A stretch of DNA of 64,000 nucleotides from Sphaerisporangium album (GCF_003323745.1 NZ_QOIL01000006.1:62001-126000), one strand, 5' to 3'; positions 1-9,317 are shown, counted from the first letter of the stretch. Numbers and translations: made by a program. The notes: generated by a model from the sequence alone, not told the origin.

Positions 1-158
1 GCCGTGCGGCCACCACGGCCGATGACCTTGCCGAGGTCCTCGGGGTGAACCCGGACCTCCAGGACGCGCCCGGTGCGAATGCGACGGGCGCGCACAAGAA
101 CGTCGTCGGGATGCTCGACGATGCCCTTGACCAGATGCTCGAGGGCTTCCTCAAGCAC
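1..158 (-). CDS. khpA: KH-domain RNA-binding protein KhpA, C-terminus outside window
   Basis: The first 52 codons are visible, starting at a GTG two bases after the rpsP stop codon. The translation begins VLEEALEHLVKGIVEHPDD and continues into RVHPEDLGKVIGRGGRTA. The latter contains the GxxG loop (IGRGG) of a KH domain, which contacts single-stranded RNA. Proteins of this family are about 80 residues long and lie between rpsP and rimM in actinobacteria, so roughly 25 residues are missing. KhpA usually pairs with KhpB in global RNA binding. The tight spacing to rpsP indicates cotranscription. Confidence 0.85.
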   Translation of the reverse strand, partial: MLEEALEHLVKGIVEHPDDVLVRARRIRTGRVLEVRVHPEDLGKVIGRGGRT

Positions 159-159
159 C

Positions 160-624
160 TCAGACCTCGCCTTCCGGCTTCTCCTCCGCGGCCGGCTCGG
201 CCGGAGTCGCAGGGGTGTCGTCGGCCTTCACGGTCTTCTTGGCCTTGCGCTGGGTGGTGGCGTTGCTGCTGCCGGTGTCACCGGACAGCGCCTCCTTGGC
301 GGCGGCCTCGTAGATGGCGTGACGGTCGGGCTTGGGCTCGGCGACGAGCAGAGGCGCCGGGGCGGGCTCGCCCTTGAACTTCTGCCAGTCACCGGTCAGC
401 TTGAAGATCTTGAGAACCGGGTCGGTCGGCTGGGCGCCGACGCCGAGCCAGTACTGCGCCCGCTCGGAGTCCACCTTGATAAACGAGGGGTTCTCCTTGG
501 GGTGGTAGAGGCCGATCTCTTCGATCGCACGGCCGTCACGCTTGGTGCGGCTGTCCGCCACCACGATGCGGTACTGCGGGTTGCGGATCATGCCGAGCCG
601 CTTGAGCTTGATCTTGACTGCCAC
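160..624 (-). CDS. rpsP: 30S ribosomal protein S16
   Basis: This is small-subunit protein S16, needed for assembly of the 16S 5' domain. The start is a GTG giving [22 protein letters not shown]. It has an AGGAGA ribosome site about 9 bases upstream, and the frame above it has no S16 similarity. The S16 core covers about residues 1-85. It is followed by an Ala/Lys/Glu/Pro-rich tail of about 65 residues, as in many actinobacterial S16 proteins (154 aa here against about 80-90 in Escherichia coli). The gene sits between ffh and khpA on the same strand, the common actinobacterial order. Confidence 0.95.
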   Translation of the reverse strand: MAVKIKLKRLGMIRNPQYRIVVADSRTKRDGRAIEEIGLYHPKENPSFIKVDSERAQYWLGVGAQPTDPVLKIFKLTGDWQKFKGEPAPAPLLVAEPKPDRHAIYEAAAKEALSGDTGSSNATTQRKAKKTVKADDTPATPAEPAAEEKPEGEV

Positions 625-958
625 GGGTGTGGTCTCTCCTGGGCTTTGAGCGCGGGTGGACGGGCGTCTCGCCGAGTGGGGCACGACGGGATGACCGCCC
701 GAGGGACAAGCGTGAGCCGCGGGGGTGAGAGGGCACCCACGGCCACGGTGTTCCAACATGACATTGTGCCAGATGTTCCGGCCGCTTTCCGAATCGGCGC
801 GACCTCACACCGTGTCGGGCCGATTTCTGTACCGCACCGCGCCCCTGTGCCGGGAGGCTCCCCTGACCGGGCCGCTACCCCCGTGCCCGACCTCCACCCC
901 GCCGGACCGCCCGAAGACCGGCGGCGCCCGGTACGCGAGGCGGGGCGCCGCCGTGGGA
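625..958. other. Intergenic region between ffh and rpsP
   Basis: This 334-base gap separates two genes read on the minus strand. Its ffh-proximal end holds a strong hairpin, listed separately. The rest probably holds the rpsP promoter. I could not pick out a convincing -35/-10 pair, and the open frames here have no recognisable protein. Confidence 0.5.
919..953 (-). terminator. Rho-independent-like terminator after ffh
   Basis: A perfect 11-bp inverted repeat (CGGCGGCGCCC / GGGCGCCGCCG) with a 13-base loop starts six bases past the ffh stop codon. There is no clear U tract, which is common for terminators in high-GC actinobacteria. Confidence 0.6.
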
Positions 959-2515
959 CTACTTCTGGCCGGGCAGGCGGAACTTGGAGGGATCGAAGCC
1001 GGGCGGGAGCTCCAGGCCGGGGGGCAGCTGCCCGCCCACGCCGTCCAGGCCGGCGAGGCCCGGCGGCAGCGGCTCGGAGGACCCGCCGCTCGCGGCGCCG
1101 GCCTTGCCGAGCGCGGCCTTGCGCGGGTCGCCGCTGACCCTGCGGCCCTTCTTGGCCTTCTTCTGCGCGGCCTTGCCGCCCTTGCGGCCGCCGGGCATGC
1201 CCGGGATGCCCATGCCCCCGGCGACCTGCTTCATCATCTTCTGCGCGTCGAAGAAGCGGGTGACCAGGTTGCTGACCTCGGTGACGGTGACGCCGGAGCC
1301 CCGGGCGATGCGGGCGCGGCGCGAGCCGTTGATGATCTTGGGTTCCTGGCGCTCGGCCGGGGTCATCGAGCGGATGATGGCGGCGACGCGGTCGAGGTCG
1401 CGCTCGTCGACCTGGTTGAGCTGGTCACGCATCTGCCCCATGCCGGGCATCATGCCGAGCAGGTTCTTCAGCGGGCCCATCTTGCGGACCATCATCATCT
1501 GCTCGAGGAAGTCGTCGAGCGTGAAGCCGTCGCCGGAGACGAGCTTGCCCGCCATCTTGGCGGCTTCCTGCTCGTCGAAGGTGCGCTGCGCCTGCTCGAT
1601 CAGGGTGAGGATGTCACCCATGTCGAGGATGCGGCTCGCCATGCGGTCGGGGTGGAAGGCGTCGAAGTCTTCGAGCTTCTCGCCCGTGGAGGCGAACATG
1701 ATGGGACGGCCGGTGATGTGCCGCACCGACAGCGCGGCGCCGCCGCGGGCGTCGCCGTCGAGCTTGGTGAGCACGACGCCGTCGAACCCGACCCCGTCCA
1801 TGAAGGCCTGGGCGGTGGTGACGGCGTCCTGGCCGATCATCGCGTCGACGACGAACAGGACCTCGTCGGGGCTGACGGCGTCGCGGATGTCCGCGGCCTG
1901 CTTCATCAGCTCCTGGTCGATGCCGAGGCGGCCGGCGGTGTCGATGATGACGATGTCGTGCTGCTGGCGCCGGGCGTGGTCGATGGAGCCGCGCGCCACG
2001 CCGACCGGGTCGCCGACGCCGTTGCCGGGCTCGGGCGCGTAGACCGGGGCTCCGGCGCGCTGCCCGACGACCTGGAGCTGCTGCACGGCGTTCGGCCGCT
2101 GGAGGTCGGCGGCGACCAGGAGCGGTGCGTGGCCCTGGTCGCGCAGCCAGCGGGCGAGCTTGCCGGCGAGGGTGGTCTTGCCGGCGCCCTGCAGGCCCGC
2201 GAGCATGATGACGGTCGGTGGGTTCTTGGCGTACCGCAGCCGCCGGGTCTCGCCGCCGAGGATCCGCACCAGCTCGTCATTGACGATCTTGACGACCTGC
2301 TGGGCGGGGTTGAGCGCCTGGGAGACCTCGACCCCTCGCGCGCGCTCCTTGACATGGGAAACGAAGTCCTTGACGACCGGCAGCGCGACGTCGGCCTCGA
2401 GGAGTGCGATGCGGATCTCTCGACAGGTCGCGTCGATGTCGGCGTCGGACAGCCTGCCCTTTGACCTGAGGGATGAGAAGACCGATGTCAGGCGGTCGGA
2501 AAGCGTCTCGAACAC
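959..2515 (-). CDS. ffh: Signal recognition particle protein Ffh
   Basis: Ffh is the SRP54-type GTPase that binds signal sequences and 4.5S RNA and delivers ribosomes to FtsY. The 518-residue product shows the N helical bundle (about 1-90), the G domain with P-loop GLQGAGKTT and DTAGR and TKLDGDARGG motifs, and the methionine-rich M domain (EQMMMVRKMGPLKNLLGMMPGMG). The tail is rich in Lys, Gly and Pro. Translation starts at a GTG (VFETLSDRLTSVF). The gene lies upstream of rpsP on the same strand, as in other actinobacteria, and is followed by a hairpin. Confidence 0.97.
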   Translation of the reverse strand: MFETLSDRLTSVFSSLRSKGRLSDADIDATCREIRIALLEADVALPVVKDFVSHVKERARGVEVSQALNPAQQVVKIVNDELVRILGGETRRLRYAKNPPTVIMLAGLQGAGKTTLAGKLARWLRDQGHAPLLVAADLQRPNAVQQLQVVGQRAGAPVYAPEPGNGVGDPVGVARGSIDHARRQQHDIVIIDTAGRLGIDQELMKQAADIRDAVSPDEVLFVVDAMIGQDAVTTAQAFMDGVGFDGVVLTKLDGDARGGAALSVRHITGRPIMFASTGEKLEDFDAFHPDRMASRILDMGDILTLIEQAQRTFDEQEAAKMAGKLVSGDGFTLDDFLEQMMMVRKMGPLKNLLGMMPGMGQMRDQLNQVDERDLDRVAAIIRSMTPAERQEPKIINGSRRARIARGSGVTVTEVSNLVTRFFDAQKMMKQVAGGMGIPGMPGGRKGGKAAQKKAKKGRRVSGDPRKAALGKAGAASGGSSEPLPPGLAGLDGVGGQLPPGLELPPGFDPSKFRLPGQK

Positions 2516-2632
2516 GTGATGGCCAGCCTCTGTGTCACGGGTCGTCCGGGGTGAGTTGACTCGAACTCCCAGCCTATCCGCTCCTGAGGCCGGTCACGCG
2601 TACCCGGCCGCAGGGGCGGGGACCGGGACGCG

Positions 2633-3223
2633 TCAGCCTCTCCGGCCGGGCACCGAGACCCGCATCGTCAGAGCATGCTCGACCAGGGCGATCAGCGTGC
2701 TCTTGACCGAGTCGCGCTTGCGCGCGTCGGTCTTGACGATGGGGACGTGCGGAGAGAGCGTGAGCGCGTCGCGCACCTCCTCGTCGCCGTACGGGTGCTG
2801 GCCGTCCCAGCCGTTGAGGCCGATGACGAACGGCAGCTTGGCCTCCTCGAAGTAGTCGACCGCGGGGAAGCTGTCGGCAAGCCGCCGGGTGTCGACCAGG
2901 ACGACGGCGCCGATGGCGCCGCGGACCAGGTCGTCCCACATGAACCAGAACCGGTGCTGGCCGGGCGTGCCGAAGAGATAGAGGATCAGTTCGCTGTCCA
3001 GCGACACGCGGCCGAAGTCCATCGCGACGGTCGTGGTGGCCTTGCGCGGAATGAGCCCCAGGTCGTCGATGCCCGCGCTGGCGTCGGTCATGACCGCTTC
3101 GGTGGTGAGGGGGACGATCTCGGAGACCGCCCCGACGAAGGTGGTCTTGCCGACGCCGAAGCCGCCCGCGACGACGATCTTCGTCGAGGTCAACCCGCCG
3201 CGGCTAGAGCCTGCGAAGTCCAC
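2633..3223 (-). CDS. cvnD: Conservon 1 GTP-binding protein CvnD
   Basis: This is a small Ras/Rab-like GTPase, the last gene of the first conservon. Known CvnD proteins work at the membrane with CvnA, CvnB and CvnC. The 196-residue sequence has a P-loop in GGFGVGKTTFVGA (about residues 19-31), a switch region with YLFGTPGQHRF (a G3-like motif, Gln in place of the usual catalytic context) and NGWDG near the NKxD position. The GTG start gives VDFAGSSRGG and overlaps the end of cvnC by 20 bases, the same arrangement as in the two other conservons. Its closest relatives in the window are the copies at 12052 and 26800. Confidence 0.93.
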   Translation of the reverse strand: MDFAGSSRGGLTSTKIVVAGGFGVGKTTFVGAVSEIVPLTTEAVMTDASAGIDDLGLIPRKATTTVAMDFGRVSLDSELILYLFGTPGQHRFWFMWDDLVRGAIGAVVLVDTRRLADSFPAVDYFEEAKLPFVIGLNGWDGQHPYGDEEVRDALTLSPHVPIVKTDARKRDSVKSTLIALVEHALTMRVSVPGRRG

Positions 3224-3596
3224 TGAGTACCCTTTCGAGCAGGTTGAAGTCCGGCTGTCCGGCGTCCAGTTGCGGGTGGTGCAGCTGGACGAATCCTTCC
3301 GCGGCCATGTCCGAGATGAGGACCCGGGCAACGCCGAGGGGGACCCGCAGGAGCGCGGAGATCTCCGCGACGGAACGCACCTGGCGACACAGCGTGTTGA
3401 TCGCCTGGTACTCCGGAATCAAGCCGGAAATATCTTGATATGGAGGAATCGTGGAGTGCACCAACGTCTCCATGGCGAGGTGCGTCCGCGGTGCCGAGCG
3501 CCCGCCGGTGACCGTGAAGGGCCGGACGGGCGAAGAGGGTTCCTGTTGGTAGGGCCGTAAACCGTCCTCCCAGCCCGGACCGCCCATGGAGTTCAC
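3204..3596 (-). CDS. cvnC: Conservon 1 DUF742 protein CvnC
   Basis: This 130-residue DUF742 protein is the third conservon component. The conserved core runs from VRPFTVTGGRSAP through CRQVRSVAEISALLRVPLGVARVLISDMAAEGFVQ, a winged-helix-like region, and ends in NLLERVLSGLRRL. Its ATG overlaps the cvnB stop codon (ATGA), which implies translational coupling. Its own 3' end overlaps cvnD by 20 bases. DUF742 proteins have no catalytic motif. In studied conservons they bind the other Cvn proteins, so an adaptor role is likely. Confidence 0.92.
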   Translation of the reverse strand: MNSMGGPGWEDGLRPYQQEPSSPVRPFTVTGGRSAPRTHLAMETLVHSTIPPYQDISGLIPEYQAINTLCRQVRSVAEISALLRVPLGVARVLISDMAAEGFVQLHHPQLDAGQPDFNLLERVLSGLRRL

Positions 3597-4015
3597 CGCG
3601 GCGACGACGCCTGAAGTTCGGCGCGCACGGCCGGGGTCAGCACCTGGCCGGCACGCTCGACCATCAGCGTCATCTGATAGGCGACCAGGCCCATGTCACA
3701 GTCGGGCGCGGCGAGCACGGCGAGACAGGAGCCGTCGCTGACCGACATGATCAGCAGAAGCCCCCGCTGCATCTCCACGACGGTCTGCGTGACCGCCCCG
3801 CCCTCGAAAACCCGGGAGGCGCCCTGGGTCAGGCTGATCAGACCCGCGGCCACCGCCGCGAGCTGGTCGGCCCTGTCCTTCGGGAAGCCCTCGGAATAGG
3901 CGAGTGGCAGCCCGTCGGAGGACACCACCACCGTGTGCGCCACCCCCGGCACCGACCGGACGAAGTCGGTGATCAACCAGTTGACTCCGCGGGCGGCCTG
4001 GCTCAGCTCTCTCAC
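3593..4015 (-). CDS. cvnB: Conservon 1 Roadblock/LC7 protein CvnB
   Basis: This 140-residue Roadblock/LC7 protein is of the type that regulates small GTPases, presumably CvnD here. The sequence MRELSQAARGVNWLITDFVRSVPGVAHTVVVSSDGLPLAYSEG (first part shown by its key residues NWLITDF and DGLPLA) carries the LC7 beta-sheet core. It ends with QMTLMVERAGQVLTP. It starts at a GTG whose last two bases are part of the cvnA stop codon (GTGA). Bases 3732-3889 are identical to the same part of cvnB at 13114, including all silent positions, which suggests recent gene conversion. Confidence 0.93.
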   Translation of the reverse strand: MRELSQAARGVNWLITDFVRSVPGVAHTVVVSSDGLPLAYSEGFPKDRADQLAAVAAGLISLTQGASRVFEGGAVTQTVVEMQRGLLLIMSVSDGSCLAVLAAPDCDMGLVAYQMTLMVERAGQVLTPAVRAELQASSPR

Positions 4016-7000
4016 TTGTCCTCCTTATCGCCCTGTGTGCGCCGCAGGTCGGTGTTGAACGCCACCTCTTCCTCGCTGAGCTCCCCGCGGGCGACCGCCC
4101 GGCCCTGGCGGATGCCCTGCTGGAAGCTGGACAGCCGGCTGCGCGCCCGGTCGGGCGAGAGCGGGGGCATGGCGGGGACGGATGAGGTGGCGTGCTCGGC
4201 GCCTGTCGCGGACCCGGGCACCAGATTGGCCTTCGGAACCCGCTTGGGAAGGCCCGCCATGGTGGTCCCGTCCCGGACGGGCTCCTGCACCACGGCCGCG
4301 GCCTGCCAGCCGGCGTCGGCGGGGTTCTGCTGCCAGGCGCCGGTGTCCTTCTCCTTGTCCTGCACCGGGTCCGCGCGGCGGAACCAGGCGGACTCGACGG
4401 AAGCGAAGATCGGCAGGAACTCGTCCTCCTGTTCCATCGGGGAGGGCCGCACGGCCGGTAAGGGCCCGGTGACGGCGTCCAGGTCAGAGGTTTCGTAGCG
4501 GCGGGGCCGCATGCGGGTCGGCAGCTCGCCCGGCCCCGTGGGAGGACCGGCGTACCCGCCGGAGCCGGTGGCCGGTCCCCCGGCGCCCGGACCCTGCGGG
4601 CGCCCGCCGAACAGGCTCGGCCCCGTGCCCGGCCCGGCGTAGCCGCTGGAGCCGGTCGTCGGCCCGCCGAAGCCGGACCCCGTGGAGGGCCCGCCGAAGC
4701 TCGAAGACCCCGGGACCGGCCCGCCGAAGGCGTCCGTGCCTCCCGCCGGATCGCCGTAGCCCCCCGCGCCGGCGGTGGGCGGCCCGCCGAACGCGGACGG
4801 ACCCATCGCGTCGTCGAACGCGCCGGTCACGGGCCCGCCGAATCCGCCGGCGGTGCCCGGCCCGGCGAACCCGCCGCCGGTGGTCGGGCCCAGGGGCCCC
4901 GTCCCGTTGGTCCCGAAAGTGGCCGGGCCCGTGGGCGAGCCGAACAGCGCCCCGGCCTGGGCGTCGAACCCGCCCTGCGAGGCGGAGGCGAACAGGTTCT
5001 GTCCGCCGGGCTGGCCGGACCCCGACCAGGCGGACGCGCCCGCGAACGCCTGCCCGCCGGAGGAAGAAGAGGAAGAGGAGGAGCCGCCCGCCGGGTGGGC
5101 GGACATGCCCATGAGCGACTCGGGCAGCAGCACCATCGCGGTCAGGCCGCCCGCGTCGTGCCTGCGCAGCTGGACGCGGATGCCGTTGCGCAGGGCGAGC
5201 CGGCCGACCACGAACAGGCCCATGCGGCGCGACACCGACACGTCCACGACCGGCGGGTTGGCCAGCCGCCAGTTGGTCTGGGCGAGTTCCTCCTGTGTCA
5301 TGCCGATGCCCGCGTCGGTGATGGAGATCATCACGCCGCCGCCGTCGATGCGGTTGGCCGAGACCGTCACCCGGGTCTCGCGCGGGGAGAACGAGATGGC
5401 GTTCTCGACGAGCTCGGCGAGCAGGTGGATGACGTCGTTGACGGCCTGGCCGGCGATCGAGACGCCGGTGGGGACGTGCATCGCCACGCGCTCGTAGTTC
5501 TCGACCTCCGACAGCGAGGCGCGGGTGACGTCGAGCAGGGGCACGGGCTGGCTCCACCGGCGCGCGGGCTCCTGGCCCGCGAGGACCAGCAGGTTCTCAC
5601 TGTTGCGCCGCATGCGGGTGGCCAGGTGGTCCAGGCGGAAAAGATCGCCGAGCCGCTTGTCGTCCTGCTCGCCCTGCTCCAGGCCGTCGATCAGGGTGAT
5701 CTGCCGCTCGACCAGCGTCTGCGTCCTGCGGGAGAGGTTCACGAACATGGCGCTGACGTTGCTGCGCAACTGGGCCTCGTCGTTCGCGAGCCTGATCGCC
5801 TCGCGGTGGACCTCGTCGAAGGCCCGGGCGACCTCACCGACCTCGTCGTTGGACATGACGCCGATGGGGGCGACCTCCGGCGCGCCCGCGGTGCCCTCCG
5901 ACTCGCGCAGCTTCTGCACCATCTCGGGCAGACGGCGTCCGGCGATCTCCAGGGCGCCGCCGCGCAGCCGCCGCAGCGGGAGGACGAGGGAGCGGGCCAT
6001 GATGGCGGTGATGGCCAGGACCAGGATCATCAGCAGGACCACCGCGCCGATGTTGATGGCGGCCTGGTTCTGCTCGGCGCGGGCCAGCTCGGCCGCCTGG
6101 TCGACGATGGACCGTCCCAGCGCGCGTTGCACGTCGTGCATGCGGTCCAGCCGCTCGCTGGCGGCGCCGAACCAGTAGTCCACGTCGTTGGTGCCGCCGC
6201 CGAGGCCGCGCAGGAACTGGTTCTGCCGGATCAGCTCCAGCGACCGGTCGACCAGGGCGGCGGCCACGTCGATCTTGGGGCCGCTGACGGTGTCCTGGTA
6301 GAGCTGACCCTGGGTGAGCGTGGCGCGGGAGAAGAACGCCTGCAGCTCGCTGTCCTGCCGGGCGCGCGCGGCGTTGAAGGCGTCCAGCTCGGCCGGGGTG
6401 AACTGCTGGATCGTCAGGCCGATGCTCAGAAGCCCGCGCTGGCGGGAGGACTGCTCGGCGGCGCGGCTGAGGGAGGCCAGCGCGGAGGCGCTCGCGTCCA
6501 GGGTGGCGTCGGTGCTGCCGCGGCCGATCTCGTCGAACATCGTGAGCAGGTCGTCGATCGCCAGCGAGTACTTCTGCAGCGTCGGGAGCGCGGGCAGCTG
6601 GGAGTCGCTCACGGTCTTGCGCAGGGAGTTGAGCTGGGCAAGCCGGTCGAGCAGCCGCTGGTACGGCGGGCGTCCGCTGTCGCGCAGGGCCGGCTCGACC
6701 GTGCTGCGGTGGTCTTGGACGATCTGGACAAGCGCGTCCACGGCGTTCTGCTGGTCGCGCAGCAGCAGCTTGGCCTGGCTTCCGCGCCGGCCGCCCGCGA
6801 CGAACCGGACCGACAGGTCGCGTTCCAGGTCGAGCTGGTGGGCGAGGTCGCCCAAGGTGGCCACGAACTGCGCCACCGTGCGGACGCGGTCGTACTCGGT
6901 CGCGTTCTGGATCGACGTCGCCACCCGGAGACCACCGAAGAGGACGGCCACCAGGGTGGGCACCAGGATGAGCGCGATGAGACGGGTGCGCACCCGCCAG

Positions 7001-7122
7001 TTACGCAGTGCGAGCGAGCTTCCTGCCGACTGACGCGGGGCGGCGGGGGCGTCCTGGGCGGAGGGCGATCGGTCTGCGTCCGGCTTGGTGCGGTGACCGC
7101 TCTCGATTGTTGCTGTCCTCAC
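4012..7122 (-). CDS. cvnA: Conservon 1 nitrate-sensor-like histidine kinase CvnA
   Basis: CvnA is a membrane sensor resembling a histidine kinase. In the 1036-residue product TM1 is at about 48-67, an extracytoplasmic NIT (nitrate/nitrite-sensing type) region at about 75-350, TM2 at 357-376, and then HAMP. A phosphoacceptor-like helix with DHLATRMRRN starts near residue 498. The HATPase domain (about 555-667) has N box ELVENA and G1 box DAGIGM. The last 360 residues are a Gly/Pro/Thr-rich linker with many GGPxTG-type repeats, ending in GLPKRVPKANLVPGS and a short helix. I chose the GTG at 7122 (VRTATIES) because a GAGAGG site precedes it and conservon 2 has the same context. A longer frame to 7191 is possible. 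Confidence 0.9.
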   Translation of the reverse strand: MRTATIESGHRTKPDADRSPSAQDAPAAPRQSAGSSLALRNWRVRTRLIALILVPTLVAVLFGGLRVATSIQNATEYDRVRTVAQFVATLGDLAHQLDLERDLSVRFVAGGRRGSQAKLLLRDQQNAVDALVQIVQDHRSTVEPALRDSGRPPYQRLLDRLAQLNSLRKTVSDSQLPALPTLQKYSLAIDDLLTMFDEIGRGSTDATLDASASALASLSRAAEQSSRQRGLLSIGLTIQQFTPAELDAFNAARARQDSELQAFFSRATLTQGQLYQDTVSGPKIDVAAALVDRSLELIRQNQFLRGLGGGTNDVDYWFGAASERLDRMHDVQRALGRSIVDQAAELARAEQNQAAINIGAVVLLMILVLAITAIMARSLVLPLRRLRGGALEIAGRRLPEMVQKLRESEGTAGAPEVAPIGVMSNDEVGEVARAFDEVHREAIRLANDEAQLRSNVSAMFVNLSRRTQTLVERQITLIDGLEQGEQDDKRLGDLFRLDHLATRMRRNSENLLVLAGQEPARRWSQPVPLLDVTRASLSEVENYERVAMHVPTGVSIAGQAVNDVIHLLAELVENAISFSPRETRVTVSANRIDGGGVMISITDAGIGMTQEELAQTNWRLANPPVVDVSVSRRMGLFVVGRLALRNGIRVQLRRHDAGGLTAMVLLPESLMGMSAHPAGGSSSSSSSSGGQAFAGASAWSGSGQPGGQNLFASASQGGFDAQAGALFGSPTGPATFGTNGTGPLGPTTGGGFAGPGTAGGFGGPVTGAFDDAMGPSAFGGPPTAGAGGYGDPAGGTDAFGGPVPGSSSFGGPSTGSGFGGPTTGSSGYAGPGTGPSLFGGRPQGPGAGGPATGSGGYAGPPTGPGELPTRMRPRRYETSDLDAVTGPLPAVRPSPMEQEDEFLPIFASVESAWFRRADPVQDKEKDTGAWQQNPADAGWQAAAVVQEPVRDGTTMAGLPKRVPKANLVPGSATGAEHATSSVPAMPPLSPDRARSRLSSFQQGIRQGRAVARGELSEEEVAFNTDLRRTQGDKEDK

Positions 7123-7566
7123 TGGTCGCAACCTCTCGCCAGCTGGTCTGCGTGGGGGATGGACGCACTTGACGTGTGTGACACATGGCAAGTGACGGGC
7201 AATCGGAGCATAAGCCTACGAGGACGATCAATAGCCGTGAGTGTTTGGATCGTTCCAAGAAATTATTCAGTTTGTGGAATGCGATTCGGTCTCGCAGGTC
7301 AAGCTCACGTCCGCACCTGCGGGTCGATGTGGCCAGTTCGTAGTCAAAGCCGTATTTACACCGTTCCACAGCATCAAACGCCGCCATAAACCCACTCTGA
7401 CGGTCAAAGTGGACTTTCTTACGAGTTTCATGACATAGGCGGCTTTTCCGTGTTAGCCACGATCTTCCTCCGCTAAGCTTCACGCTCGCCGTGCCGGAAA
7501 CCGCTTCGTACGCAGGTGACGCCCGTGACACGGCACTCTTCCCCCCACAACTAAAAGGACACCTCA
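7123..7566. other. Divergent intergenic region, cvnA1 / ABC importer
   Basis: This 444-base gap is noticeably richer in A+T than the surrounding genes and has no convincing coding sequence. It must hold the conservon 1 promoter (see the motif at 7192-7219) and the promoter of the ABC importer operon. I looked for a TPP or SAM riboswitch before the importer and saw none. Confidence 0.55.
7192..7219 (-). promoter_or_regulatory. Shared conservon upstream element, copy 1
   Basis: On the minus strand the core reads TATGCTCCGATTGCCC, about 70 bases upstream of cvnA1. Closely related sequences lie 86 and 59 bases upstream of cvnA2 and cvnA3. The consensus over the three is roughly TRTGSTCSRATTRYCC. 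The matching position ahead of three paralogous operons suggests a common promoter or regulator site. Confidence 0.5.
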
Positions 7567-8547
7567 ATGAGAAGCTTTAGGGGTCGTACCTTCATCGTCG
7601 GCGTGGCCGCGGCTCTCGCGCTCACGGCATGCGGCGGATCGGACACCAGTTCGAGCAATACCGGCGGCGGGCTCGAGAAGACGACGATCAACATCGGCGC
7701 GATGCCGATCGCGGACGTGGCCGGGCTCTTCATCGCCAATGAACGAGGCTTCTTCAAAGAAGAGGGCCTGACCGTCAACGCCAAGATCATCAAGTCGGCG
7801 GCAGAGGCGATCCCCCAGCTTCACAGCGGAGGCCTCGACGTCGCCATCGGCAACTATTTCACCATCATATCGGCCACCGAGCGGACCCCGGACAAGTTCC
7901 GCTTCGTCGCCGACATCTACCAGTCGAAGCCGGACGTTTTCCAGATCGTCGTCCCCAAGGACTCGCCGATCCAGACGGTGAAGGACCTCAAGGGCAAGAA
8001 GGTGTCCGTCGCCTCGCGCAACAGCATCGCCGAGCTGGCCGTGGCCAACTCCCTGCGCACCGCCGGGCTCGACCCCAAGAACGACGTCGAGTGGGTGCCC
8101 ATCGCGTTCCCCCTCGCCCCGCCGGCCCTGAAGAACGGTGACGTCGACGCCTCCTGGCTGACCGAGCCGTTCCTCACCGGCGTCCAGCAGGAGCAGGGCG
8201 CCCGCAAGATCGTCGACACGATGACCGGCGCCATGGCCGACTTCCCGATCGCCGGCTGGGTCGCGATGGACGACTGGACCAAGAAGTATCCCAAGACGAT
8301 GGCCGCCCTCCAGCGCGGCCTGCTCAAGGGACAGCAGATCGCGGCCGCCGACCGCAAGGCCGTGGAGAAGGTGCTCCCGTCCTACACCCAGATCAAGCCC
8401 GAGGTCGCCTCGGTCATCAACCTGGGCTCGTACCCGACCACGCTCACCCCGGCCCGCATCCAGCGCGTCGCCGACCTGATGTTCGAGTACGGCTACCTGA
8501 CCAAGAAGATGGACGTCACCCCCCTCCTGGCCCCGCTGCCTCAATGA
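7567..8547 (+). CDS. ABC transporter substrate-binding lipoprotein, NMT1/SsuA type
   Basis: This is the extracellular solute-binding protein of a nitrate/sulfonate/taurine or thiamine-precursor-like importer. The 326-residue product starts with a lipoprotein signal (RTFIVGVAAALALTAC, lipobox LTAC, Cys at about 22). It then has a type 2 periplasmic fold beginning INIGAMPIADVAGLFIANERGFF, the family signature around the first ligand-binding loop. An AAAGGA ribosome site precedes the ATG. The gene heads an operon with two permeases, an ATPase and an O-methyltransferase. The ligand cannot be read from sequence: sulfonates, aromatic acids and pyrimidine precursors are all possible. Confidence 0.88.
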   Translation: MRSFRGRTFIVGVAAALALTACGGSDTSSSNTGGGLEKTTINIGAMPIADVAGLFIANERGFFKEEGLTVNAKIIKSAAEAIPQLHSGGLDVAIGNYFTIISATERTPDKFRFVADIYQSKPDVFQIVVPKDSPIQTVKDLKGKKVSVASRNSIAELAVANSLRTAGLDPKNDVEWVPIAFPLAPPALKNGDVDASWLTEPFLTGVQQEQGARKIVDTMTGAMADFPIAGWVAMDDWTKKYPKTMAALQRGLLKGQQIAAADRKAVEKVLPSYTQIKPEVASVINLGSYPTTLTPARIQRVADLMFEYGYLTKKMDVTPLLAPLPQ

Positions 8548-9317
8548 TCCGCCGCCGAGTGGCCCGCGGCGCCACCGGCGTCGCGGTCCTGCTCATCGCC
8601 GCCGAGCTGGCCGGGCGCACGGGCCTCGTGGACACCTCGCTCCTGCCCCTGATGTCGACGGTGCTGGCCCGCGCCGCGGAGCTGGTCGCCGACCCGGCGT
8701 TCCTGGCCGACGTCTGGGGGACCCTGATCGTCTGGGCCGCCGGACTGCTGATCGCCGTGGTGATCGCCGTCCCCCTGGGCACGCTGCTCGGCAGCCTCCC
8801 CCGCGCCGAGACGGCCACGCGTCCCCTCGTGGAGTTCCTGCGCCCGATCCCCTCGGTCGCCCTGCTCCCGCTGATCACGCTGCTGATCCCGGACGACTCG
8901 GCCATCAAGATGACCGCGGTCGTGTACGCGGCGGCGTGGCCGTTGCTCGTCAACACCATGTACGGGCTGCGTGACGTCGACCCGATCGCCAAGGAGACCA
9001 TGCGCAGCTTCGGTTTCGGACGGCTCGCCGTGCTCGCCCGGGTATCGCTGCCGAGCGCGGCGCCGTTCGTCCTGACGGGCGTGCGGCTCGCCACCGCGGT
9101 CGGCCTGATCGTCGCGGTGAGCGCGGAGCTCATCACCGGCGGCACGGCGGGGGTGGGCGCCTTCATGATCCGCGCGGGCGCCGGCTTCCGGACGGACCTC
9201 GTCCTGGCGGCCACGCTGTGGGCCGGGGTGCTCGGCCTGGTGGCCAACGCCCTGCTGCTGGAACTGCAGCGCAGGGCGTTCCGCTGGCACGCGGCGACGT
9301 CCGGGGAGCTCTCGTGA
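8544..9317 (+). CDS. ABC transporter permease, SsuC/TauC-like (first)
   Basis: This 257-residue inner-membrane permease has about six hydrophobic segments. The ATPase-contacting loop is at GLRDVDPIAKETMRSFGFGRLAVLARVSLPSAAP, the EAA motif of BPD-type permeases (key residues G, A, SFG, LP). Its ATG overlaps the stop codon of the binding protein (ATGA). A second, different permease follows, so the channel is probably a heterodimer rather than the homodimer usual in Ssu systems. Confidence 0.88.
   Translation: MIRRRVARGATGVAVLLIAAELAGRTGLVDTSLLPLMSTVLARAAELVADPAFLADVWGTLIVWAAGLLIAVVIAVPLGTLLGSLPRAETATRPLVEFLRPIPSVALLPLITLLIPDDSAIKMTAVVYAAAWPLLVNTMYGLRDVDPIAKETMRSFGFGRLAVLARVSLPSAAPFVLTGVRLATAVGLIVAVSAELITGGTAGVGAFMIRAGAGFRTDLVLAATLWAGVLGLVANALLLELQRRAFRWHAATSGELS

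Noticed and set aside
725-2464. Long plus-strand open frame opposite ffh
   Set aside because: It is antisense to a clear ffh gene, rich in Ala, Gly, His and Asp, and typical of spurious frames in high-GC DNA.
7440-7566. TPP or SAM riboswitch before the ABC importer
   Set aside because: The conserved core sequences of these aptamers are absent.
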